NCBI GenBank assembly: GCA_016719485.1
Contig: JADJZB010000021.1
Coordinates: 186,001 to 250,000 of the forward strand
Length of the DNA stretch: 64,000 nucleotides
DNA from: Holophagales bacterium
Lineage (GTDB): Bacteria; Acidobacteriota; Thermoanaerobaculia; UBA5066
Direction of reading: 5' to 3'
Positions 53,074 through 60,096 of the stretch are shown here, piece after piece (within the stretch, counting starts at the first letter, position 1; every line of letters begins with the position of its first letter). A model generated the notes under the pieces. That model did no database searches, was not told where the DNA came from, and saw nothing but the letters and a program-made list of their open reading frames with translations. A program made the position numbers and the translations under genes.

Positions 53074-53798
53074 GGGGTTCCTTTCCGCGCCACGTGGGCG
53101 GCGGCGATACCGAATGAAAGGAGTCGGACGTCGACGGCGGCGAACCCGGCGGATCGCATCCTCTCCGTGAGGGCTTCGGGAGCTGGCCAGCGGCCGACGG
53201 AGTCGGGGAGGTACTGGTAGGCGGAGCCGTCCCTGGAGACGAGCCGGCCGAGGAACGGGACGAGTGTCCTCACGTGGAAACGGACGAGGGGAGCCAGGGG
53301 GCCGGTCGGCTCCGGCGTGAACTCGAGGACGACGAGCCGTCCCCCGGGCTTCAGGACCCGGCAGAGCTCGCGGAGCCCGCGGTCGAGGTCTTCGAAGTTG
53401 CGGACGCCGAAGGCGGCGGTCGCACCGTCGAAGGTGGCGTCCGGGAACGGGAGGCGCAGGCCGTCCGCCCCCGCTTCGGGAATCGGGACGCCCCGGCGGC
53501 GGAACTTCTCCTGGCCGATGGCGAGCATCTCGAAGGTGAAGTCGGCCGCAACGACCCGCGCCCGCCCGCCGCTTCGCTTCGCCACCGCGAGGGCGAGGTC
53601 GCCGGTTCCCGAGCAGAGATCGAGGTGGACCTCCCCGGGGAGGGGAGCGAGGAGCCGCGCGGCCTCCCTTCTCCAGGCGACGTCGGTTCCGCCCGACAGG
53701 AGCCTGTTGAGGAGGTCGTACCGGGGGGCGATTCGGGAGAACATCGCCTGGATCTTTCCCGCGGCCTTGTCGATTCCGGGCGGGGGAGCCTCGTTCAC
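53070..53798 (-). CDS. ubiE: Demethylmenaquinone/ubiquinone methyltransferase UbiE/MenG
   Basis: SAM-dependent C-methylation in menaquinone or ubiquinone synthesis. The 242-aa protein has KIQAMFSRIAPRYDLLNRLLSGG, the SAM site LDLCSGTGDLALAVAKR, LPFPDATFDGATAAFGVRNFED, LCRVLKPGGRLVVLEF and YQYLPDSVGRWP, all canonical. It starts with GTG at 53798 without a clear Shine-Dalgarno. Which quinone the organism makes cannot be read here. Confidence 0.93.
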   Translation of the reverse strand: MNEAPPPGIDKAAGKIQAMFSRIAPRYDLLNRLLSGGTDVAWRREAARLLAPLPGEVHLDLCSGTGDLALAVAKRSGGRARVVAADFTFEMLAIGQEKFRRRGVPIPEAGADGLRLPFPDATFDGATAAFGVRNFEDLDRGLRELCRVLKPGGRLVVLEFTPEPTGPLAPLVRFHVRTLVPFLGRLVSRDGSAYQYLPDSVGRWPAPEALTERMRSAGFAAVDVRLLSFGIAAAHVARKGTP

Positions 53799-54112
53799 GG
53801 GCCGGCACGGTAGCCTTCACGGAACGGTCCGTAAAGCCTCCGGCACGGCTCCGGGTCCCCTCTCGAGCCGAAAAGAAGTCCGGGTTCCGGGAGCCGCCGC
53901 CCGGCTCTCCGGGTTCCATTCCGGGTTTCGCTTGACAGGCTGCGAGGGGCGTCGTATGTTTCCCGGCCCTGCGCGAGAGTGCACTTGCGCAAGGAGCGTC
54001 CTCCACCGGGAGCCCGGTCTTTCTCAGTGCCCGGCCGGGTCCTGTACTACCGAGACGAGAAGCGTGGCGCGGCGCGCGCTTCGCGAAACCCCGACCGGAG
54101 AGCTGAGTTTCC
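53799..54112 (+). promoter_or_regulatory. ubiE-rplM intergenic region with long ribosomal-protein leader
   Basis: A 314-nt gap between divergent genes. It contains the rplM promoter and a leader of about 145 nt with possible stems, for example ACCGG-GAGC-CCGGT near 54010 and a GCGC-rich pair around 53970-53993. A 5' leader of this length before rplM-rpsI could host L13-type autoregulation, but no known motif was recognised. Bases 53799-53930 hold no other feature I can support. Confidence 0.4.
53932..53960 (+). promoter_or_regulatory. Sigma-70 promoter of the rplM-rpsI-rpsB operon
   Basis: A perfect TTGACA (53932-53937), a 17-nt spacer and TATGTT (53955-53960). Confidence 0.75.
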
Positions 54113-54541
54113 GTGAGTTCCCGAACGCCTCTCCCCAAGATGAACGAGCTCCCGCGGCGCTGGATCGTCGTCGATGCCGACGGCAAGGTCCTGGGCCGCA
54201 TCGCAACGGTCATTGCCATGCACCTGACGGGCAAGTCGAAGCCGACCTACACGCCGTTTCTCGACACGGGCGATTTCGTCGTCGTCGTGAACGCGGAAAA
54301 GGTGGCGCTGACCGGCGTCAAGGAAACCGCCAAGCTGTACCGGCACCACACCGGTTTCCCGGGCGGCCTCAAGACGACGAGCGCGGACAAGCTCCGCGCG
54401 ACCCGTCCGGAGAAGCTCGTGGAGGAAGCCGTCCGCGGGATGCTTCCGAAGACGAAGCTCGGCAAGAAGATGTTCAAGAAGCTGAAGGTCTACGCGGGGC
54501 CCAGTCACCCGCACGTGGCCCAGGCCCCGAAGCCGCTGTGA
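54113..54541 (+). CDS. rplM: 50S ribosomal protein L13
   Basis: 142 aa. NELPRRWIVVDADGKVLGRIAT and HLTGKSKPTYTPFLDTGDFV are typical of L13. KLYRHHTGFPGGLK, AVRGMLPKTKLG and the C-terminal LKVYAGPSHPHVAQ complete the family. GTG 54113 gives the expected N-terminal T-x-x-P-K lead-in and the right length; ATG 54140 would truncate it. rpsI follows after 16 nt. Confidence 0.96.
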   Translation: MSSRTPLPKMNELPRRWIVVDADGKVLGRIATVIAMHLTGKSKPTYTPFLDTGDFVVVVNAEKVALTGVKETAKLYRHHTGFPGGLKTTSADKLRATRPEKLVEEAVRGMLPKTKLGKKMFKKLKVYAGPSHPHVAQAPKPL

Positions 54542-54557
54542 GGCCGGAGGAGAGATC

Positions 54558-54950
54558 GTGAGCAACCTGCAGTACCACGCGATCGGCCGGCGGAAGGAGG
54601 CGGTCGCCCGCGTCTACCTCCGTCCGGGAAGCGGCGTGTTCGTCGTCAACGACCGCCCGTTCGACCAGTACTTCCCGAATGACGTGCTGAAGATGGTCAT
54701 CCGCCAGCCCCTCCAGCTGACGGAGTCGACCGAGAAGTTCGACATCATCGCCCGCGTCGCGGGCGGTGGCAGCGCGGGCCAGGCGGGCGCGATCCGCCAC
54801 GGCGTCTCGCGCGCCCTTCTCCTCTTCAACCTCGAGCTTCGGCCGGCGCTGAAGAAGGCGGGTCTCCTCGTGCGCGACTCGCGGATGAAGGAGCGGAAGA
54901 AGTACGGCCAGCGCGGCGCCCGCGCCCGGTTCCAGTTCTCGAAGAGGTAG
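54558..54950 (+). CDS. rpsI: 30S ribosomal protein S9
   Basis: 130 aa. YHAIGRRKEAVARVYLRPGS, the central GGGSAGQAGAIRHGVSRALL, and the basic C-terminal tail KERKKYGQRGARARFQFSKR that reaches the P-site tRNA are all present. It starts with GTG behind GGAGGAGAG. It pairs with rplM as in most bacteria. Confidence 0.97.
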   Translation: MSNLQYHAIGRRKEAVARVYLRPGSGVFVVNDRPFDQYFPNDVLKMVIRQPLQLTESTEKFDIIARVAGGGSAGQAGAIRHGVSRALLLFNLELRPALKKAGLLVRDSRMKERKKYGQRGARARFQFSKR

Positions 54951-54952
54951 CC

Positions 54953-55762
54953 ATGAGCCAGATCACGATGAAGGAGCTCCTCGAGGCGGGCGTCCACTTC
55001 GGGCACCAGACCAAGCGCTGGAACCCGAAGATGAAGAAGTACATCTTCGGGAAGCGCAACGGCATCTACATCATCGACCTGCAGAAGACGCTCAAGTGCT
55101 TCCGCGAGGCGGCCGCCTACGTCACGGAAGCGGCCTCCCAGGGCAAGAACGTCCTCTTCGTCGGGACCAAGCGGCAGGCCCAGGACGCCATCTACGAGGA
55201 GGCGAACCGCTGCGGGATGTTCTTCGTGAACAACCGCTGGCTCGGTGGCACCCTCACGAACTTCGTGACGATCCGCAAGTCGGTCATGCGCCTCAAGGAA
55301 GTCGAGGGCATGCTCGGCGAGACCTCGGACGCCATCCTCACGAAGAAGGAGCGGATCCGGCTCGAGCGCGAGAAGGCGAAGCTCGCCAAGAACCTCTCCG
55401 GCATCACCGAGATGGAAGAGCTGCCGGATCTCCTCTTCGTGATCGACCCGAAGAAGGAGGCGATCGCGGTGCAGGAGGCGAACAAGCTCGGCATCCCGAT
55501 CGTCGGCATCGTCGACACGAACTGCGATCCCGACCCGATCACCCACGTCGTGCCCGGCAACGACGACGCGATCCGCGCGATCAAGCTCTTCACGGGCAAG
55601 ATCGCCGACGCCGTCCTCGAGGGCCTGCACGCCCAGGAGGAGCGGTTCGTCGGGAAGGCGGCGGAAGCCGACGACGAGCCGATGCCCGCGAACTTCGTGG
55701 CGGAGGGCGCGACCGTCGCCGAGGCGATCGTCGCGAAGGACTCCGCGCCGGCCCAGGCCTGA
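54953..55762 (+). CDS. rpsB: 30S ribosomal protein S2
   Basis: 269 aa. The sequence starts with ITMKELLEAGVHFGHQTKRW, then NPKMKKYIFGKRNGIYIIDL, NNRWLGGTLTNF, LPDLLFVIDPKKEAIAVQEA and GIVDTNCDPDPITHVVPGND. The tail beyond about residue 230 is acidic and Ala-rich. It lies 2 nt after rpsI, in the same operon. A terminator separates it from tsf, which is more often co-transcribed with rpsB. Confidence 0.97.
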   Translation: MSQITMKELLEAGVHFGHQTKRWNPKMKKYIFGKRNGIYIIDLQKTLKCFREAAAYVTEAASQGKNVLFVGTKRQAQDAIYEEANRCGMFFVNNRWLGGTLTNFVTIRKSVMRLKEVEGMLGETSDAILTKKERIRLEREKAKLAKNLSGITEMEELPDLLFVIDPKKEAIAVQEANKLGIPIVGIVDTNCDPDPITHVVPGNDDAIRAIKLFTGKIADAVLEGLHAQEERFVGKAAEADDEPMPANFVAEGATVAEAIVAKDSAPAQA

Positions 55763-55786
55763 CCCTCGACCTGACCTGATCGAGCC

Positions 55787-55829
55787 GGGCCGGCGGGAGT
55801 CGCGAAGGCGCGCTCCCGCCGGCCCTTTT
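55787..55829 (+). terminator. Strong intrinsic terminator after rpsB
   Basis: A perfect 13-bp stem (55787-55799 with 55813-55825) closed by a 13-nt loop, followed immediately by TTTT (55826-55829). Confidence 0.85.
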
Positions 55830-55905
55830 CGCGTCCGGAGCGCCGGGCGCACGCAACACGACGAGAAAGCGCGCGCGGCGGACGTCCGCGCGACGGGAGA
55901 GTCCG

Positions 55906-56823
55906 ATGGAGATCACCACCGCCATGATCAAGGAGCTCCGGGAGAAGACCGGAGCCGGCATCCTCGACTGCAAGTCGGCCCTGGCCGAGGCGAACGGGAG
56001 CCTCGAAGAGGCCGAGCTGTCCCTCCGGAAGAAGGGACTCGCCGCCGCCGCCAAGAAGGCCGGCCGCGTCGCTGCCGAGGGCCTCGTCGGCTACGCGTGC
56101 GATGGCACGGTCGCCGCGTTCGTCGAGCTGAACTGCGAGACCGACTTCGTCGCCAAGACGGACGAGTTCAAGGCCGCCCGGACGGCCCTCGCCGCCTGGG
56201 TCGCCGGCGACGCCTCCTTCGGCGACACGACCGACGGGAACGCCGAGGCGCTCCGGGCCATGACGGCTCCGGCGACGCTCGCCGGCGCGTCCGGCACGAT
56301 CACCGAATGGCTCCAGGCCGCCACGGCGAAGACCGGCGAGAACACCCAGCTCCGCCGCTACGCCCGCATCGTCGCGGGCGAGGGGAATGCCCTCGCGCTC
56401 TACGCCCACCCCGGCGACAAGACCGTCGTCGTCGTCGAGACGAAGGGGTGCGACGCCGAGCTCGGCCGCGACCTCGCGATGCAGGTCGCCGCGCTCACGC
56501 CGCTGTACGCCGTCCGCGAGGAGGTCCCGGCCAAGGCCCTCGCCGACGAGCGCGAGGTCGCCAAGGCCAAGGCCGTCGCTGCCGGCAAGCCCGAGGCCGT
56601 CGCCGAGAAGATGGTCGAGGGGATGATCGGCAAGTGGTACGGCGAGGTCGTCCTCGTCGACCAGACGTTCGTCAAGGACGACACGAAGAAGGTCTCCCAG
56701 GTCATCGCCGAGCGCGCCGGCAAGGACGCCCGCGTCGTCCGCTTCGTCCGCTACAAGGTGGGTGAAGGGGTCGAGAAGAAGCAGACCGACCTCGCCGCCG
56801 AGGTCGCCGAGCTGACGAAGTAG
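55906..56823 (+). CDS. tsf: Elongation factor Ts
   Basis: Nucleotide-exchange factor for EF-Tu. The 305-aa protein has the N-terminal UBA-like IKELREKTGAGILDCKSALA, LNCETDFVAKTDEF that contacts EF-Tu, and repeated core subdomains (RIVAGEGNALALYAHPGDKT). It has its own start with GGGAGAG about 5 nt upstream. pyrH and frr follow closely, the usual translation-elongation/UMP-kinase cluster. Confidence 0.96.
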   Translation: MEITTAMIKELREKTGAGILDCKSALAEANGSLEEAELSLRKKGLAAAAKKAGRVAAEGLVGYACDGTVAAFVELNCETDFVAKTDEFKAARTALAAWVAGDASFGDTTDGNAEALRAMTAPATLAGASGTITEWLQAATAKTGENTQLRRYARIVAGEGNALALYAHPGDKTVVVVETKGCDAELGRDLAMQVAALTPLYAVREEVPAKALADEREVAKAKAVAAGKPEAVAEKMVEGMIGKWYGEVVLVDQTFVKDDTKKVSQVIAERAGKDARVVRFVRYKVGEGVEKKQTDLAAEVAELTK

Positions 56824-56836
56824 CGCAGGCGAGCCG

Positions 56837-57580
56837 ATGGGCACCGAGACGGGCCAGCCGGTCTACCGCCGGGTCCTCCTCAAGCTCTCCGGGGAAGCCC
56901 TCCTCGGAGGGCAGCCCTTCGGCATCGAGCCGGCGATGGTGGCCCGCATTGCCGACGAGGTGGCCGCCGTGGCACGGATGGGCGTGCAGCTCGCCGTCGT
57001 CATCGGCGGCGGGAACATCATCCGCGGCGTTTCGGCCGCCACGCAGGGCATCGACCGGGTCACGGGCGACAACATGGGGATGCTCGCCACCGTCATCAAC
57101 GCCCTCGCGCTCCAGGACGCCACCGAGCGACGGGGCGTGCCAACCAGAGTCATGACGGCGTTCGAGGTCCGCTCCGTCGCCGAGCCCTTCATCCGCCGCC
57201 GCGCCGACCGTCACCTCGACAAGGGGCGCGCGGTCATCCTCGCGGGCGGCACCGGAAACCCCTTCTTCACGACGGACTCGGCCGCCGCACTCCGCGCGAG
57301 CGAGCTGCGCGCGGACGCGATCCTCAAGGGGACGAAGGTCGACGGCATCTACACCGCCGACCCGAAGAAGGACCCGTCCGCCGTCCTCCTCCCGCACGTC
57401 ACCTACCAGGAGGTCCTCGAGAGGCGGCTCGCCGTGATGGACGCGGCCTCCATCGCCCTCTGCCGCGAGAGCCGCATCCCGATCCGCGTCTTCAACCTCC
57501 TCGTCCCCGGGAACATCCAGAGGGTCGTCACGGGCGAGCCGATCGGCTCTACCGTCGACGCGGGCGAACCCGCAAACTGA
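56837..57580 (+). CDS. pyrH: Uridylate kinase
   Basis: Phosphorylates UMP to UDP. The 247-aa amino-acid-kinase-fold enzyme has VLLKLSGEALLGGQPFGIEP, VIGGGNIIRGV, DRVTGDNMGMLATVINALAL, AGGTGNPFFTTDSAAALRA and DAILKGTKVDGIYTADPKKD. ATG 56837 lies 13 nt after tsf. Confidence 0.96.
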   Translation: MGTETGQPVYRRVLLKLSGEALLGGQPFGIEPAMVARIADEVAAVARMGVQLAVVIGGGNIIRGVSAATQGIDRVTGDNMGMLATVINALALQDATERRGVPTRVMTAFEVRSVAEPFIRRRADRHLDKGRAVILAGGTGNPFFTTDSAAALRASELRADAILKGTKVDGIYTADPKKDPSAVLLPHVTYQEVLERRLAVMDAASIALCRESRIPIRVFNLLVPGNIQRVVTGEPIGSTVDAGEPAN

Positions 57581-57610
57581 ACAGCAGCTGTAAGAGAGAG
57601 GAGAGAGCCG

Positions 57611-58171
57611 ATGCCCCTCGCCGAGATCCGGAAGGAAACCGAGCGCCGCATGGTGGTCTCCATCGACGCGCTCAAAGCGGAGCTGAAGCACCTTCGGACG
57701 GGCCGTGCCTCCGTCGCCCTGCTCGAGGGCGTCCACGTCGAGTACTACGGCACGCCGACGCCGCTCAACCAGGTCGCCAACCTGTCGACGCCCGACGCGA
57801 CCCTCATCCTGATCCAGCCCTGGGAGGCCCAGCTCTGCCCTGTCATCGAGAAGACGATCCGCACCAGCGACCTGGGCCTGAACCCGAGTTCCGACGGCCG
57901 CGTCGTCCGCGTGCCGGTCCCCTCCCCGACGGAGGAACGGCGCAAGGAGATCGTGAAGAAGGCCCACACGCTGGCCGAGCAGGCGAAGGTGGAGATCCGC
58001 CACCATCGGCACGAGGCCAACGACAAGGTCAAGAAGGAAGGAAAGGCTTCGACGATCTCGGCCGATGAGGAGAAGCGCGGCCTCGACGAGATCCAGAAGC
58101 TGACCGACCGGTACGTGGCCGAGGTCGACGCCGTCGTCAAGGCCAAGGAAACCGACATTCTCGCGCGGTAG
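57611..58171 (+). CDS. frr: Ribosome recycling factor
   Basis: Splits post-termination ribosomes with EF-G. 186 aa: LKAELKHLRTGRASVALLEG, VEYYGTPTPLNQVANLSTPD, NPSSDGRVVRVPVPSPTEER and the C-terminal helix ending VAEVDAVVKAKETDIL are canonical. It follows pyrH by 30 nt with GAGAGGAGAG as ribosome-binding site. One nucleotide separates it from ispD. Confidence 0.96.
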   Translation: MPLAEIRKETERRMVVSIDALKAELKHLRTGRASVALLEGVHVEYYGTPTPLNQVANLSTPDATLILIQPWEAQLCPVIEKTIRTSDLGLNPSSDGRVVRVPVPSPTEERRKEIVKKAHTLAEQAKVEIRHHRHEANDKVKKEGKASTISADEEKRGLDEIQKLTDRYVAEVDAVVKAKETDILAR

Positions 58172-58172
58172 C

Positions 58173-58853
58173 GTGACCGTCGTCGCGCTGATCCCGGCGG
58201 CGGGCCTCGGGGCCCGGTTTCACGACGCGGGGCCGAAGGCCCTCGTTCGGCTCGCGGGGAAGCCCTTCCTCATCCACGCCCTCGAGCGGCTCGCGGCGTC
58301 CGGAAGGGTCGACCGGGCCGTCGTCGCGGTCTCGCCGGGGAGCGAGGCGGCCTTCGCGGAAGCCCTCGCGGGATTCGCTGCGATGCCCGTGGAGACGACG
58401 CAGGGCGGCGAGACGCGCCGCGACTCGGTCGTTGCCGCCTGGCGCGCCTCGGCCGCCGGAGACGACGACCTCCTCTGCATCCACGATGCCGCCCGGCCGC
58501 TCGTCGACCCCGCCGACGTCGCGGCCGTCGTCGCAGCCGCGGCGGAGCACGGGGCCGCCCTCGCCGGGAGCCCGGTCACCGACACGGTGAAGCGGGTGAA
58601 GGATGGTGTCGTCGTCGAGACGGTCCCGCGCCACGACCTCTTCGCCGCTGCGACGCCCCAGGTCATGCGCGCCGGTCTTCTTCGCGAGGCGGTCGACGCC
58701 GGTCTCGCCGACGCCACCGACGACGTCGAGCTTCTCGAGCGGCGCGGTGTCGTCGTGCGGACGGTCGTCACGTCCCGCTGGAACGTGAAGATCACCTACC
58801 CCGAAGACCTGGCCCGGGCCGAGGCGTGGCTCGCGGCGGAGGGAAGACCGTGA
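58173..58853 (+). CDS. ispD: 2-C-methyl-D-erythritol 4-phosphate cytidylyltransferase
   Basis: Third step of the non-mevalonate isoprenoid pathway. The 226-aa protein has the nucleotidyl-transferase loop VVALIPAAGLGARFHDAGPK, TTQGGETRRDSVVAAW, LLCIHDAARPLVDPADV, TDTVKRVKDGVVVETVPRHD and WNVKITYPEDLARAE. It starts with GTG at 58173, directly behind frr. The stop overlaps ispF (GTGA). Confidence 0.94.
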   Translation: MTVVALIPAAGLGARFHDAGPKALVRLAGKPFLIHALERLAASGRVDRAVVAVSPGSEAAFAEALAGFAAMPVETTQGGETRRDSVVAAWRASAAGDDDLLCIHDAARPLVDPADVAAVVAAAAEHGAALAGSPVTDTVKRVKDGVVVETVPRHDLFAAATPQVMRAGLLREAVDAGLADATDDVELLERRGVVVRTVVTSRWNVKITYPEDLARAEAWLAAEGRP

Positions 58854-59323
58854 GCCTTCGGATCGGCCAGGGGCTCGACGCCCATCCCCTCGTTCCGGGG
58901 CGCCGCTGCGTTCTCGGGGGAGTCGAGATCCCGTCCGACGCCGGGCCCGAGGGGCATTCCGACGGCGACGTCGTCCTCCACGCCCTCGCGGACGCCCTCC
59001 TCGGGACTGCTGCCGCGGGAGATCTCGGGAGCGTCTTCGGGACGACGGCCCCGGAGTGGAAGGACGCGTCCTCCTCCCGTTTCGTCACGGAGGCTCTCGA
59101 GAGGGCGGGGCGCCCGCAGGTCCTGAACGTCGACGTCACGCTGATCGCCGAGCGCCCCCGCGTCGGGCCGTACCGCGACGCCATGCGCGAGACGATTGCC
59201 GCCCTCCTCGGCATCCCCCTCGAACGCGTCTCCGTCAAAGCGTCGAGCGGCAACGGCATGACCGGCTTCGGGCGGGGCGAAGGGGTCTTCGCATCGGCCG
59301 TCGTCCTGGTGGACGGTCGATGA
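58850..59323 (+). CDS. ispF: 2-C-methyl-D-erythritol 2,4-cyclodiphosphate synthase
   Basis: Fifth step of the same pathway. 157 aa: IGQGLDAHPLVPGRRCVLGG with the zinc-binding Asp/His, EGHSDGDVVLHALADALLG, GDLGSVFG and VSVKASSGNGMTGFGRGEG. The Asp-x-His reads DAHPL where most family members have D-x-H-R/P. GTG 58850 is supported by GGAGGGAAG just upstream and the overlap with ispD; a longer in-frame start at 58826 is not. The stop overlaps the next start (ATGA). Confidence 0.94.
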   Translation: MSLRIGQGLDAHPLVPGRRCVLGGVEIPSDAGPEGHSDGDVVLHALADALLGTAAAGDLGSVFGTTAPEWKDASSSRFVTEALERAGRPQVLNVDVTLIAERPRVGPYRDAMRETIAALLGIPLERVSVKASSGNGMTGFGRGEGVFASAVVLVDGR

Positions 59324-60045
59324 TCGTCGCGGGCTTTCACCCGGTCCTGGCCGCCCTCGCCGAGCGCCCGGAGGCGATCGAGGCGCTCCTCCTTCAGGAA
59401 GGCCGCCGTGACGCCCGGGTCCGGGAGCTGGAGCGATCGGCGCGCGAGAAGGGAATTCCCGTCAGGGTCGTTCCCCGCGAGGAGCTCGACAGGACGGCGG
59501 GGAAGGCGCACAACGGCGTCGCGGCCCGGGTGGCGACGCGGGAGTACGACCCGATCGAGGAGGTCCTCGGCGGCGAGCCGGGCAGCCGGCTCGTCCTCTT
59601 CCTCGACGAGGTGACCGACCCGGGAAACCTCGGCTCGATCCTCCGGACGGCCGCCGCGGCGGGGGCCTCCGTCGTCCTGCCCGAGCGGCACTCCGCCGGC
59701 CTGAACGAGTCGGTCTCGAAGGCCGCCGCCGGGGCGCTCGAGAGGGTGAAGGTCGCACGCGTCGGGAACGCGGCGCGCTTTCTCGGGGACGTGAAGAACG
59801 ACCGCTTCTGGGTCTACGGCGCCTCGCCGGAAGGCGAACCGCTCTGGGACGTCGATCTGACCGGTGACGTCATCTTCTGCCTCGGCGCCGAGGGCCCGGG
59901 CCTCCGGCGGCTGACGCGAGAGACGTGCGACCGGCTCGTCGCGATCCCGATGGCCGAGGGAGCCGGCTCGATGAACGTCGGGGTCTCGGCGGCCATCCTC
60001 CTCTTCGAGTCCCTACGCCAGCGACGGTCGAAGCGGCCGGCCTGA
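59320..60045 (+). CDS. rlmB: 23S rRNA 2'-O-methyltransferase, SpoU/TrmH family (RlmB-like)
   Basis: A 241-aa SPOUT-fold methyltransferase. The N-terminal substrate-binding domain (GFHPVLAALAERPEAIEALL) is followed by motif 1 LFLDEVTDPGNLGSILRTAAAAGA, with PERHSAGLNESVSKAAAGAL, then motif 2 FCLGAEGPGLRRLTRETCD and motif 3 VAIPMAEGAGSMNVGVSAAILLFE (Asn and Glu intact). RlmB modifies G2251 of 23S rRNA; another SpoU target is possible. ATG 59320 overlaps the ispF stop. The gene is convergent with the large secreted protein. Confidence 0.9.
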   Translation: MIVAGFHPVLAALAERPEAIEALLLQEGRRDARVRELERSAREKGIPVRVVPREELDRTAGKAHNGVAARVATREYDPIEEVLGGEPGSRLVLFLDEVTDPGNLGSILRTAAAAGASVVLPERHSAGLNESVSKAAAGALERVKVARVGNAARFLGDVKNDRFWVYGASPEGEPLWDVDLTGDVIFCLGAEGPGLRRLTRETCDRLVAIPMAEGAGSMNVGVSAAILLFESLRQRRSKRPA

Positions 60046-60096
60046 CCGGCGGACGCCGGCGCACTCCGAACGCGCCGCCACCGGCCTCGGCGAGGG

